From Cladorhizidae sp. MBARI D1340-BT2 (taxonomy: Eukaryota; Porifera; Demospongiae; Poecilosclerida; Cladorhizidae): a DNA stretch of 64,000 nt. The stretch covers positions 30,156,276 through 30,220,275 of the forward strand of contig JAQNBH010000014.1 in assembly GCA_028752905.1 (NCBI GenBank), in the 5' to 3' direction. Shown one piece after another: positions 49,784-61,700 of this stretch. The number at the start of each line of letters is the position of its first letter. Positions within the stretch are counted from its first letter, which is position 1. Made by a program: the position numbers and the translations under genes. The notes beneath the pieces were generated by a model that saw only the letters and a list, made by a program, of their open reading frames with translations, had not been told where the DNA came from and did not search any database.

Positions 49784-52700
49784 GTAAGACCATTGTATAG
49801 CACTGGTGCCCTATTCTTTTTCTCCGCCGCCAGAGAAAGTGCACACATTGACATAGCTCTCTCTCTCTCAGGCAAGCAGAACTGAAATCAGAAAGTGAGT
49901 ACAAGGCTGCTGTGAAGATTCAGAGCTGGTTTCGTGGATGCCGATTGAGGGCTTACCTGAATTATCTTTGTGCAAATGCTATTGTGATCCAGCGCCACTA
50001 CAGAGGATACAGAGGAAGGAAGGCTTATCGGAAGTCACTAAAGGTGAGGAAAGCAAGGAAAGAGGAACGGAGCTGGTTCTAAGGTGGACTAGGAAGGATT
50101 GCAAGGGGGGAAATGTTGGAAGGGGACAATCAGAGAGGGAGAGATTTTGGGATGGGTGGGGGGTTATGAGGGAGAGGAAGGTTGGGTGGGGGCGATCAAG
50201 AAGAGAGTGTTTGAGTAGGGAGAAGGTTATGCAGGAGGGGCTTTCATAGGTATTAGGAGAGATATAGGATTATGAGGGTGATCAGAGTAGAATAGAAGGT
50301 AGTAAGGGATAGAGGGTTGAGAGGGTTGTGAGGGAGAGAGGGTTGTGAGGGAGAGAGGGTTGTGAGGGGGAGAGGGTTGTGAGGGAGAGAGGGTTGTGAG
50401 GGGGAGAGGGTTGTGAGGGAGAGAGGGTTGTGAGGGAGAGAGGGTTGTGAGGGAGAGATGGTTGTGAGGGAGAGAGGTTGTGAGGGAGAGAGGGTTGTGA
50501 GGGAGAGAGTGTTGTGAGGGAGAGAGTGTTGTGAGGAGAGAGGGTTGTGAGGGAGAGTGGGGTGTGAGGGAGAGAGGGTTGTGAGGGAGAGATGGTTGTG
50601 AGGGAGAGAGGTTGTGAGGGAGAAAGGGTTGTGAGGGAGAGTGGGTTGTGAGGGAGAGAGGGTTGTGAGGGGGAGAGGGTTGTGAGGGGGAGAGGTTTGT
50701 GAGGGAGAGAGGGTTGTGAGGGAGAGAGGGTTGTGAGGGAGAGAGGGTTGTGAGGGAGAGATGGTTGTGAGGGAGAGAGGGTTGTGAGGGAGAGAGGGTT
50801 GTGAGGGATAGAGGGTTGTGAGGGAGAGAGGGTTGTGAGGGAGAGAGGGTTGTGAGGGAGAGAGGGTTGTGAGGGAGAGAGGGTTGTGAGGGGGAGAGGG
50901 TTGTGAGGGAGAGAGGGTTGTGAGGGAGAGAGGGTTGTGAGGGAGAGAGGGTTGTGAGGGAGAGAGGGTTGTGAGGGAGAGAGGGTTGTGAGGGAGAGAG
51001 TGTTGTGAGGGAGAGAGGGTTGTGAGGGAGAGTGGGTTGTGAGGGAGAGAGTGTTGTGAGGGAGAGAGGGTTGTGAGGGAGAGTGGGTTGTGAGGGAGAG
51101 AGGGTTGTGATGGAGAGAGGGTTGTGAGGGAGAGGGTTGTGAGGGAGGGTTGTGAGGGAGAGAGGGTTGTGAGGGAGAGACGGTTGTGAGGGAGAGAGGG
51201 TTGTGAGGGAGAGAGGGTTGTGAGGGAGAGAGGGTTGTGAGGGAGAGAGGGTTGTGAGGGAGAGAGGGTTGTGAGGGGGAGAGGGTTGTGAGGGAGAGAG
51301 GGTTGTGAGGGAGAGAGGGTTGTGAGGGAGAGAGGGTTGTGAGGGAGAGAGGGTTGTAAGGGAGAGAGGGTTGTGAGGGAGAGATAGGGAGAGAGGGAGA
51401 GAGGGAGAGAGGGTTGTGAGGGATAGAGGGTTGTGAGGGAGAGATGGTTGTGAGGGAGAGAGGGTTGTGAGGGAGAGAGGGTTGTGAGGGAGAGAGGGTT
51501 GTGAGGGAGAGAGGGTTGTGAGGGAGAGAGGGTTGTGAGGGAGAGAGGGTTGTGAGGGGGAGAGGGTTGTGAGGGAGAGAGGGTTGTGAGGGAGAGAGGG
51601 TTGTGAGGGAGAGAGGGTTGTGAGGGAGAGAGGGTTGTAAGGGAGAGAGGGTTGTGAGGGAGAGATGGTGGTGAGGGAGAGAGGAGAGAGGGTTGTGAGG
51701 GATAGAGGGTTGTGAGGGAGAGATGGTTGTGAGGGAGAGATGGTTGTGAGGGAGAGAGGGTTGTGAGGGAGAGAGGGTTGTGAGGGAGAGAGGGTTGTGA
51801 GGGAGAGAGGGTTGTGAGGGGGAGAGGGTTGTGAGGGAGAGAGGGTTGTGAGGGAGAGAGGGTTGTGAGGGAGAGAGGTTTGTGAGGGAGAGAGGGTTGT
51901 GAGGGAGAGAGGGTTGTGATGGAGAGAGGGTTGTGAGGGAGAGGGTTGTGAGGGGGAGAGGGTTGTGAGGGAGAGAGGGTTGTGAGGGAGAGAGGGTTGT
52001 GAGGGAGAGAGGGTTGTGAGGGGGAGAGGGTTGTGAGGGAGAGAGGGTTGTGAGGGAGAGAGGGTTGTGAGAGAGAGTGGGTTGTGAGAGGGAGAGGGTT
52101 GTGAGGGAGGGAGGGTTGTGAGGGAGAGAGTGTTGTGAGGGAGAGAGTGTTGTGAGGGAGAGAGGGTTGTGAGGGAGAGTGGGTTGTGAGGGAGAGAGGG
52201 TTGTGAGGGAGAGAGGGTTGTGAGGGAGAGAGGGTTGTGAGGGAGAGAGTGTTGTGAGGGAGAGAGGGTTGTGAGGGAGAGTGGGTTGTGAGGGAGAGAG
52301 TGTTGTGAGGGAGAGAGGGTTGTGAGGGAGAGTGGGTTGTGAGGGAGAGAGGGTTGTGAGGGAGAGAGTGTTGTGAGGGAGAGAGTGTTGTGAGGGAGAG
52401 AGTGTTGTGAGGGAGAGAGGGTTGTGAGGGAGAGAGGGTTGTGAGGGATAGAGGGTTGTGAGGGGGAGAGGTTGTGAGTGCAGAGCTAGCAACTGTCATC
52501 CCCACAGCATAAATGTCATGCTCTATAGATTATTGTTTAAGCTTATATGCCCAGCCCAGGCTCGCATGCCCTGGCTCGCATGCCCTAGCCCACATGCCTG
52601 GGCTCACAACCCAGGCTCACGTGCCCAGGTTCACATGCCCAAGCTCACATGTCCAGGCCCACATGTCCAGGCCCACATGTTCAGGCCCATATGCCCAGGT

Positions 52701-55700
52701 TCACATGCCCAAGCTCACATGTCCAGGACCACATGTCCAGGCCCACATGTCCAGGCCCACATGTTCAGGCCCACATGCCCAGGTTCACATGCCCAAGCAC
52801 ACATGACCAGGCCCATATGCCCAGGCTCACGTGCCCAGGCCCACATGCCTGGGCTCACATACCCAGGCGCATATACACAGGCTCAGATGCCTAAGCCCAC
52901 TGCCCAGGCTCAGATGTCCAGGCCCACATGTCAAGGCCCATTACCTTTCATCTCTAAATTGTAATTTAACGCTCATTTCATAGGTCATGAAATTACTAGT
53001 TGAAACCTGGTATTTCACACCTGGCCATGCTATGAAGAGATTACTGAGTTTTCCAATCTGCCTTTGTCTTCCATTAGATACACTGCTTATAGCTAGTTAG
53101 GCATACGGATATGCTGTATATACACTGTCCCCAGTGAAAAGTGGGTATCACAAACATGATTGCACTTTGATATTATAGGTATATATAGCATGTTTAGTTA
53201 ACAAATGAAGTGGATTTATAAATTGGCTAGCTATTTTATAGTCATCATCTAGTCATCACCTTTGTCCTAATTGGCTTTGTGTTTTGTTCCTAACGTTTTA
53301 GTGTGTTTCAGAATAAGCTTATAGAGCATGCAAATATCAATATAAACAGATGCACATTAAAACTAGTGTGTTGCTTATAGACATGCAAATATCAATATAT
53401 ACAGGTGCACATTAAAACTACTGTCTTTCAGTATAAGCTTATAGAGCATGCAAATATCAATATAAACAGGTGCACATTAAAACTAGTGTGTTTCAGTATA
53501 AGCTTATAGACATGCAAATATCAATATAAACAGATGCACATTAAAACTAGTATGTTTGAGTATAAGCTTATAGAGCATGCAAATATCAATATAAACAGGA
53601 GCACATTAAAACTAGTGTGTTTCAGTATAACATGCAAATATCAATATAAACAGATGCACATTAAAACTAGTATGTTTCAGTATAAGCATGCAAATATCAA
53701 TATAAACAGGAGCACATTAAAACTAGTGTGTTTCAGTATAAGCATATAGAGCATGTAAATATCAATATATACAGGTGCACATTAAAACTAGTGTGTTTCA
53801 GTATAAGCTTATAGACATGCAAATATCAATATAAACAGGAGCCCATTAAAACTAGTGTGATTCAGTATAAGCTTATAGAGCAGTGTTTCCCAAACTTTTT
53901 AGCCCAGGGGCCGGTGGGGACTACCCTGAGTGTGTCGAGGGCCGGAGGCCATTGGGGGGGGGAGGAGGGGTATAGGACGAACAATTTCGCTTCTGTATTT
54001 CTGGGTACATGTGAAGCAAGCAGAAAACACATGACAGTTGCACAAAGTAATCACAATCATGTGCAACATGGAATTGCTTTTGCTGTTCCATAATGACATT
54101 GATATCAGGCTTGAGATGGGAGGAAGCCACTCTCACAGTGTCTTCCAAGTGCGCATCAGAGATCAAATTCTGGTACTTGGACTTGGCGTACTTGATCCTG
54201 GAGAAAAACTGCTCACAGATGTATATACAGTACTGGCAAACATGGCAAGGAACCTCTGGCCATTGGCAGCTAGGTTCGGGAATGTATTGCGTGGTAGAAT
54301 TCCTTCAGCTCCTTCTCCAGAAACTGGGACCTGATGTCCATGTTGCTCTGCAGCTCCATCAGCTGAAGCTGGACTGGAACTTTGCTTGGGTCAGTTGTGA
54401 ATGGCATAGAGAAGATTTCAAAGTCCATGCTTTTCGACCTGAACTCCTCAAAAGCGGTGCTCAAACTCTGTCTTCAGGTTTCCAACTTCTGCAGCATATC
54501 TCTGCCCATCAAAATCATCAGCTCTGTCCTCACATTGCAGACTCTTCATGGCAGGGAAGTGGTCGAGGTTACCAGCCTCCAACTGAGTCTGCCAGAGCTG
54601 CAGCTTCACCTGAAATGCTTGCACACTCCCGAACAGGTTGTGGATGAGCTTCTCCTTGCCCTGCATGGAGACATTGAGCAAGTTCAGCTTCTCTGTAATG
54701 TCCACCAGAAAGGCCAAGTCGCACAGCTACTGGGGATCGGAGAGCTCTTGGACTGGCTGGCCCTCATGCCAAGGAACATCTCCAGCTTTTCTCCGAGTTC
54801 CCAAAAACGTTTCAGAGTGCTTCCCCTGCGGACAGAATCGAAGTAGAGCACATCTCCATAGTTGGCCTCGAGCTCTTACAGTTCCTCAACTGTCTGTGGT
54901 TGAGGGCATGCGCTCTGATAAAGTTGACATGCGAGATGACCTTCCTGGAATCCAATAGTCTTTGCACAGAGTGTTTCCTGGTGATGATGCAATGGCACCA
55001 GATCAGGTCACGTGGCAGACCCCTCCTGTCCAGCTCAGCCATGACTTGGCCTTGCAGTCCTCGTCTTGTCCTCGTCTGGTCCACAGCATGGAAGGTGTGC
55101 CATCTGTGGCAATGCTTACCAGCCTCTAGGAGTCTAGCTTTCGCTCCTGCATGCCGTGTTAAGCTCAAGGAAGACATTCTCTCCAGTGCATGTGTTCTTC
55201 ATGGGGCAGAGAGAGAGGAGCTCCTCTGTGATGTTGCACTCTGCATCAACTCCTCTAATGAAGATGGCCAGCTGTGCAGTGTCGGTGATGTCTGTGCTCT
55301 CATCAAGGGCAAGAGAGAAGGCTGTGAACTCCGAAGCCAGGCTGTGCAGCTGCTCCTTCAGGTTCTTGGACAGATCTTCCACCTGCGTTGTGACCGTCGT
55401 GTTGCTCAGGCTGACAGCAGTGAAGGAGGAGGCTTTCTCAGGGCACATCACTTCAGCGACTGCCTGTAGGGAAGGAGGAGGCTTTCTCAGGGCACATCAC
55501 TTCAGCGACTGCCTGCAGGGAAGGAGGCTTTCTCAGGGCACATCACTTCAGTGACTGCTTGCAGGCATTCCTTGATGTACTCGCCATCTCTGAAGGGCTT
55601 CATTCGCTTGGCAATGATCTGTGACACCATGAAGCTGGCCTTCATGGCAGCCTTGCCTTCGTTGAATGGTCTGGTGAAGACGTTCTGATGTCTGGACAGC

Positions 55701-58700
55701 TTGGACTTGAGCTCTTTGGCCTTGGCAACTCGTTGTTCTCCTACCAGTCCATCATACCTGTAATACAGAAAGCAGGCAGCCTAGCTCATTGTTTTTGCCC
55801 TGAAAGATAAAGTTACCTGTCTGAATGCTTTGACTGGTAGTGTCGCCGGATGTTAAATAGCTTTGTAACAGCGAGGCTTTCTTGACGGATGAGGCAGAGA
55901 CACTTGCTCCTGTCTGAGATGAAGAAGAATTCCTTGGTTTCTTCATTGAAGGCTCGATTTTCCGCATCCACCTTCCGCTTCTTTGGCAGTGCCATCCTGA
56001 CCCTGCACTGTTGGAGGAGGCAGCAATGTCCATGGAGTCCAAATCCAAGGTGGAGAAGTCCAAACACACGATGTGAATGTTGCAAATTGGAGTGAATGAC
56101 TTGAGGCCAGCTCCTTTAAATAGGTTTTTGGCCTAGACCAATTACAACCAATGTGGTCATGTTATAAGTGTTAGACATGAGAAGTTTGTGCATGTGTTTG
56201 TATACACAGTGTTATCTTGTAATGTGGTGTGTTAATCATAGATAGTTTGTGCATGACTGGCACTGTTTCAGTTGGGGAGGGTATGTGGAGGGTGTGTCTC
56301 CACAAATACAGATTAATGTAATTTAATTTTTTTATATGCGTCTTTTCTGATAATCGTCCGAGCGCCGGACTCAGGGCCAGACTTTGGGAAACAAAGTTAT
56401 AGAGCATGCAAATATCAATATTAACAGGTGCACATTAAAACTAGTATGTTTCAGCGTAAGCTTATAGCATGCAAATATAAACAGGAGCACATTAAAACTA
56501 GTGTGTTTCAGTATAAGCTTATAGACATACAAATATCAATATATACAGGTGCATATTAAAACTAGTGTATTTCAGTATAAGCTTATAGAGCATGCAAATA
56601 TCAATATATACAGGTGCACATTAAAACTAGTATAAGCTTATAGAGCATAAAAATATCAATATAAACAGGAGCACATTAAAACTAGTGTGTTTCAGTATAA
56701 GCTTATAGAGCATGAAAATATCAATGTGAACAGGTGCACATTAAAACTAGTGTGTTTCAGTATAAGCTTATAGAGCATGCAAATATCAATATAAATAGGT
56801 GCACATTAAAACTAGTGTGTTTCAGTATAAGCTTATAGAGCATGCAAATATCAATATAAACAGGAGCACATTAAAACTAATGTGTTACAGCATAAGCTTA
56901 TAGAGCATGCAAATATCAATATAAACAGATGCACATTAAAACTAGTGTGTTTCAGTATAAGCTTATAGAGCATGCAAATAGCAATATATAGCAGGTGTGT
57001 TGAGGGTCACTTCTGTAGCTAACTCCCAACTTGGTAACAAAGCTGCCACCAGAGTAATATCTATGCTGTACAACCACTCCTTAGCTTAATTCAGAATGTT
57101 ATAAAGCCAATAGAATAATTGAGCAATTCAAGATAGAACTAAAGAGAACAGCTGGGTTTAAATACCCTGCCTCCCAGGAAGCAGGAAACCACACAATCTA
57201 CAATACACACACAAAAGTCCAAAGCACACAAAACACATAGGCTTCCATATGCCAATATAAAATAGAAGTTGTGAAACTGAATAATTGGTATGAACTCTCT
57301 AATGAGGTCACCTCAAGGATAATTAGATGATAACAAAACTAATTATTATTATCAGCTGTGAGCGTGTTCTGGCAGGCCTAAGGGCCATCTTGATGGTTCT
57401 TGGGCAATGTCGAGGGGCTGCCCTCGACAAGGTGCACATTAAAACTAGTGTGTTTCAGTATAAGCTTATAGACATGCAAATAAACATAATGGTGTTTAAT
57501 ATATTTCTGCTAGTTATGGTGAAGTTAGCAAGCTTTCTGGGAAGGATCAACTATTTTATCTCCCAATGAACTCGCAGTTGACATAATACTAGATTATCTA
57601 GTCGAAACATCGAGAGAATACAATTTCAAGTTGAGAAGGTTATTGTTAACTAGTTTATGTTGTTGCATTGTATATTCATTGCTATACATATAGTTAGCTG
57701 CTCTGTAGCTAACTACCACAGGACTAGCCGTGGTTGGATGGGTGAGACAAGGCAACATGCCGGGGGGGGGTTAACATTTTCTATTGCAAAATCTTAGAGA
57801 ATGAGTATACATATGAAGATTGCCACTGAGGTTCTAAGTTGGTAAGTTGGGTTATCTCCAAGATTGTGGGAGTGGCAATTTATCCCTTACCACCACCTCC
57901 ATTGCCCCTCCCTCCCCTGTTCTTAGAGCCTCCGCTGCTTCACTCAAGCACATCTCAAAGCAGAAGCAACGGCTGGCCTGGCCATGTATTCCCACAATTG
58001 ACCGAGTGCTGTCTACAAGATCCCCTTATGCTGCATGGCTAAGGTCTTGCAAGTTAACACTGGTGCTAAAAGCTTTCTTATGACTCTCTTACTGAATTGA
58101 AAGAGGGTAAATGTGGCTTCAATTCACAACCAGAAGCCTTGATTTGGGTTTGTTGTTATTGTTGTGCATAGCTTCCAACTTTCTTCCAATTGTATAGCTA
58201 ATTGCATGTTTTCACACAAGAGCTACCTGCTTTTCAAGCATCTTTATCATGAAAACAACTTCGGGGTGAAGGGTTTAATAGTTGGCTCATCTTTTTATAG
58301 CTTTTAGATATATAATATTTAGATATATAATACCTTTAGATAATATGCTTTTACAATGTATGAAATTTTTAAAAAACAAAATTAATTCAATAAAAAAGTG
58401 GTCCAGCAATTGCCGGACCCGCCGGACCTGTGGAGCCGCCCCTGAGGTGTAATTGAGGTGGTTTTGAAGTGAGGCCTTGAAAGACAACGAATGTTAGAAG
58501 TATAGCTGGGGTCTAATATGGGGTTGAAATATAGGCAAAGCTTAATAATTTTATTTTCATTTTTTTATCGTGTGCTTCACTTTCATGAATTCGCATTCTA
58601 ACCCCTACCATTTCATGGATTAGCATTCAGGTGAATTTAACCCCTACCATTTCATGGATTAACACCATTCAGGTGAATTTAACCCCTATCATTTCATGGA

Positions 58701-61700
58701 TTAGCATTCGGGTGAATTTAACCCCTACCATTTCATGGATTAACAACATTCAGGTGAATTTAACCCCTATCATTTCATGGATTAGCATTCAAGTGAATTT
58801 AGCCGCTACCATTTCGTGGATTAGCATTCAGGTGAATTTAACCCCTATCATTTCATGGATTAACATTCAGGTGAATTTAACCCCTACCATTTCATGGATT
58901 AACAACATTCAGGTGAATTTAGCCGCTATCATTTCATGGATTAGCATTCAGGTGAATTTAACCCCTATCATTTCATGGGCTAACCCCTTGTGCAACTGTA
59001 AGGCTAGAGCATCTAGCTGAAACATCGAGAGAGTAAATTTCAAGTTGATTATTGAGAAAGTCATTGCTTAAGTAGGTGGTTAATACCAAAAATAACGTAG
59101 ATTCCATGGCTATTGACGTGATATTTCACAGTTGTTAGCCAATCAGAACGCTATTGACTGCTTTTACTGGTGGTGGTGAAATTGCAGTGCAATGTGCTCT
59201 AATGACCATGAGCAAATCTTGGAAGAAGAATATGTAATTCTGAGTCATTAACTTAACTTAATTAAAGTGTTTTTTTCTTTGCCCATACTTATTAACAGTT
59301 GTAAGATAGCATGGTTTGTTGTGAATCGAATAAATACCATTGATAATGTGCTAAAAAATATATTTTCCATCCCAGCTAAACTACTTGTGGCTCCTATGCT
59401 AACCGTATGGAAGTTAGTTCATAAAATTCTTAATTTTCATGCAATTTCCATGTTAATATTTCATGATTTTCCATGAATATTGTCACATACATACATAACA
59501 TTGCTTTTTTCTAGTAATGGTTCAGTGGCACATGGTTGACAGTCCACACACTCACGACTGTTTTTACCCCTTATCTGTTTTCTCAATCCTCCATTTTTTT
59601 AATGTCACATGTACTGGATTGGTATGTCCTGCATTTTTTTAATTTTTATAATAAATTTTTATAACTGCGGTGCACAATATTGTACTAACAGAGAGACTTG
59701 TAAGCCATGCTGCACAATATTGTACTAACAGAGTAACTGGTAAGCTATGCCACGATATTGTACTAACAGAGTAACTGGTAAGCTATGCTGCAATATTGTA
59801 CTAACAGAGTAACTGGTAAGCTATGCAATATTGTACTAACAGAGTAACTGGTAAGCTATGCTGCACAATATTGTACTAACAGAGTAACTGGTAAGCTATG
59901 CTGCATATGAATATTGTACTAGCAGAGTAACTGGTAAGCTATGTGCATAATATTGTACTAACAGAGTAACTGGTAAGCTATGCACAATATTGTACTAGCA
60001 GAGTAACTGGTAAGCTATGCTGCACAATATTGTACTAACAGAGTAACTGGTAAGCTATGCTGCACAATATTGTACTAACAGAGTAAACTGGTAAGCCATG
60101 CTGCACAATTTTGTACTAACAGAGTAACTGGTAAGCTATGCTGCACAATATTGTACTAACAGAGTAACTGATAAGTTATGCAGCACAATATTGTACTAAC
60201 AGAGAGATTTGTAAGTTATGCTGTACAATATTGTATTGCTAGGAGTGCCTGCATGAGATGAGGAACAACTACTACCAGAGCATGGCTGCTAAGGTAGGCA
60301 CTCACACAAATGCAGGTGCAGATAGGATGTCCATAGATCCATGGCATTATGTGTGGTGAGAATGGTGGAGATGATGGTGGTAGTGATGTGATGTTGAAGG
60401 TGGTGATTGTGAGGTGGTGATGATGGTTGGTGATGGCTAGTGGTCAATGTTATCCAGTGACATGGAAGATTCCAGGTCCTCCACCTCTATGAATGTTCAA
60501 TGTACGAGCTTCCAAATGATCGGACCCCAAAATAGTGAGATCTCGAAATTGTCATGCATGAAGCGAACGAGTATAATTGTTCTCTGCATTGCCAGCACAT
60601 TAAACATTAACAAAACAGCCAACAGAATGCTCCATGCCTCAGGCAAGCAGATCAGGATGATGAAAAAGTGAGCCTATAAAATCAAACTCGACCTGAAACT
60701 TACTACGCACTGCAACACTGCAAGAAGTTAGCTAAAACCAGATAGTCACCCAAACAAAATTGGTTGTCTTAGTTAAGTCCACAAATCAAACAAAATTATT
60801 TGGCTCTGTCCAAACTCGAGTATGTCTAGCTAAACGAGAAGTGCCTCTGAGAAAGTTACTTCTTTTAAGAAGTGTCGCTATCCCTGTGTAGCCATGGAGC
60901 TATCACTGATTGTGTAGCCATGGAGTGTAGCCATGGAGCTATATATCAGCAATGCTTTAGAACTTACAATAATATGGCCTTGGAGATAAGCCTGTGAATC
61001 ACTCCTAACCTTCTCCTTCATTTATCACTTTTTCCACAAAGGCATTGAATTATCTTGATCATCCTACGAAGCTATATTAATATCAAATTGGGAATATTTG
61101 ATCTCGTGAATAATTTTGAGACTTTGAAAATGTGTTTTATGTTTAAGTTCAAAGTTGTTGGTCACCTAATTCTAGTATTAGTTGGCATGATTAGTGATGC
61201 TATGATGACTGCCTGCACATGTTGCCACACTCAGAACCAGACTAATGCAATGTATGGAGATGATGTGATGAGGTGGTGCTGTGAGGTGTGGTGGTGACAT
61301 TAGTGATGCTATGACTGCATGCAATGTTGCCACACTCAAACAGATTCAGAACTACTGGCAATGTGTGGAGGTGATGGTGTGTTGTGGTGGTGCTGTGAGG
61401 TGTGGTGGTGACATTAGTGATGCTGTGACTGCATGCAATGTTGCCACACTGAAACAGATTCAGAACTACTGGCGTGGATACTGTGTCCGTAAACATGTCT
61501 TCAACTACCGGGCCTACAAGAACTACATGTTGGCCCTGCAGCAGAACAATGAGATTGTCCGAGCTCGCCTCAAGGAAGAATGGGAGAAGTCAAACTCTGA
61601 GAGGTTGGATAGGCAGCAGCAACTTCATCAGGTGTGCATGCAATAGAGTACAGTAATTGCACGCAAGAATGGAGCAACTGCTATGATGTTGTGATGGGCT

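Noticed and set aside
50253..52505. Minus-strand open frames of 736 and 750 codons with a 17-residue Ser/Pro/Leu/Thr/His period
   Set aside because: They are produced by a 17-bp tandem repeat whose unit has no stop in any minus frame. Two overlapping frames show the same peptide, as expected from frame cycling, not from coding.
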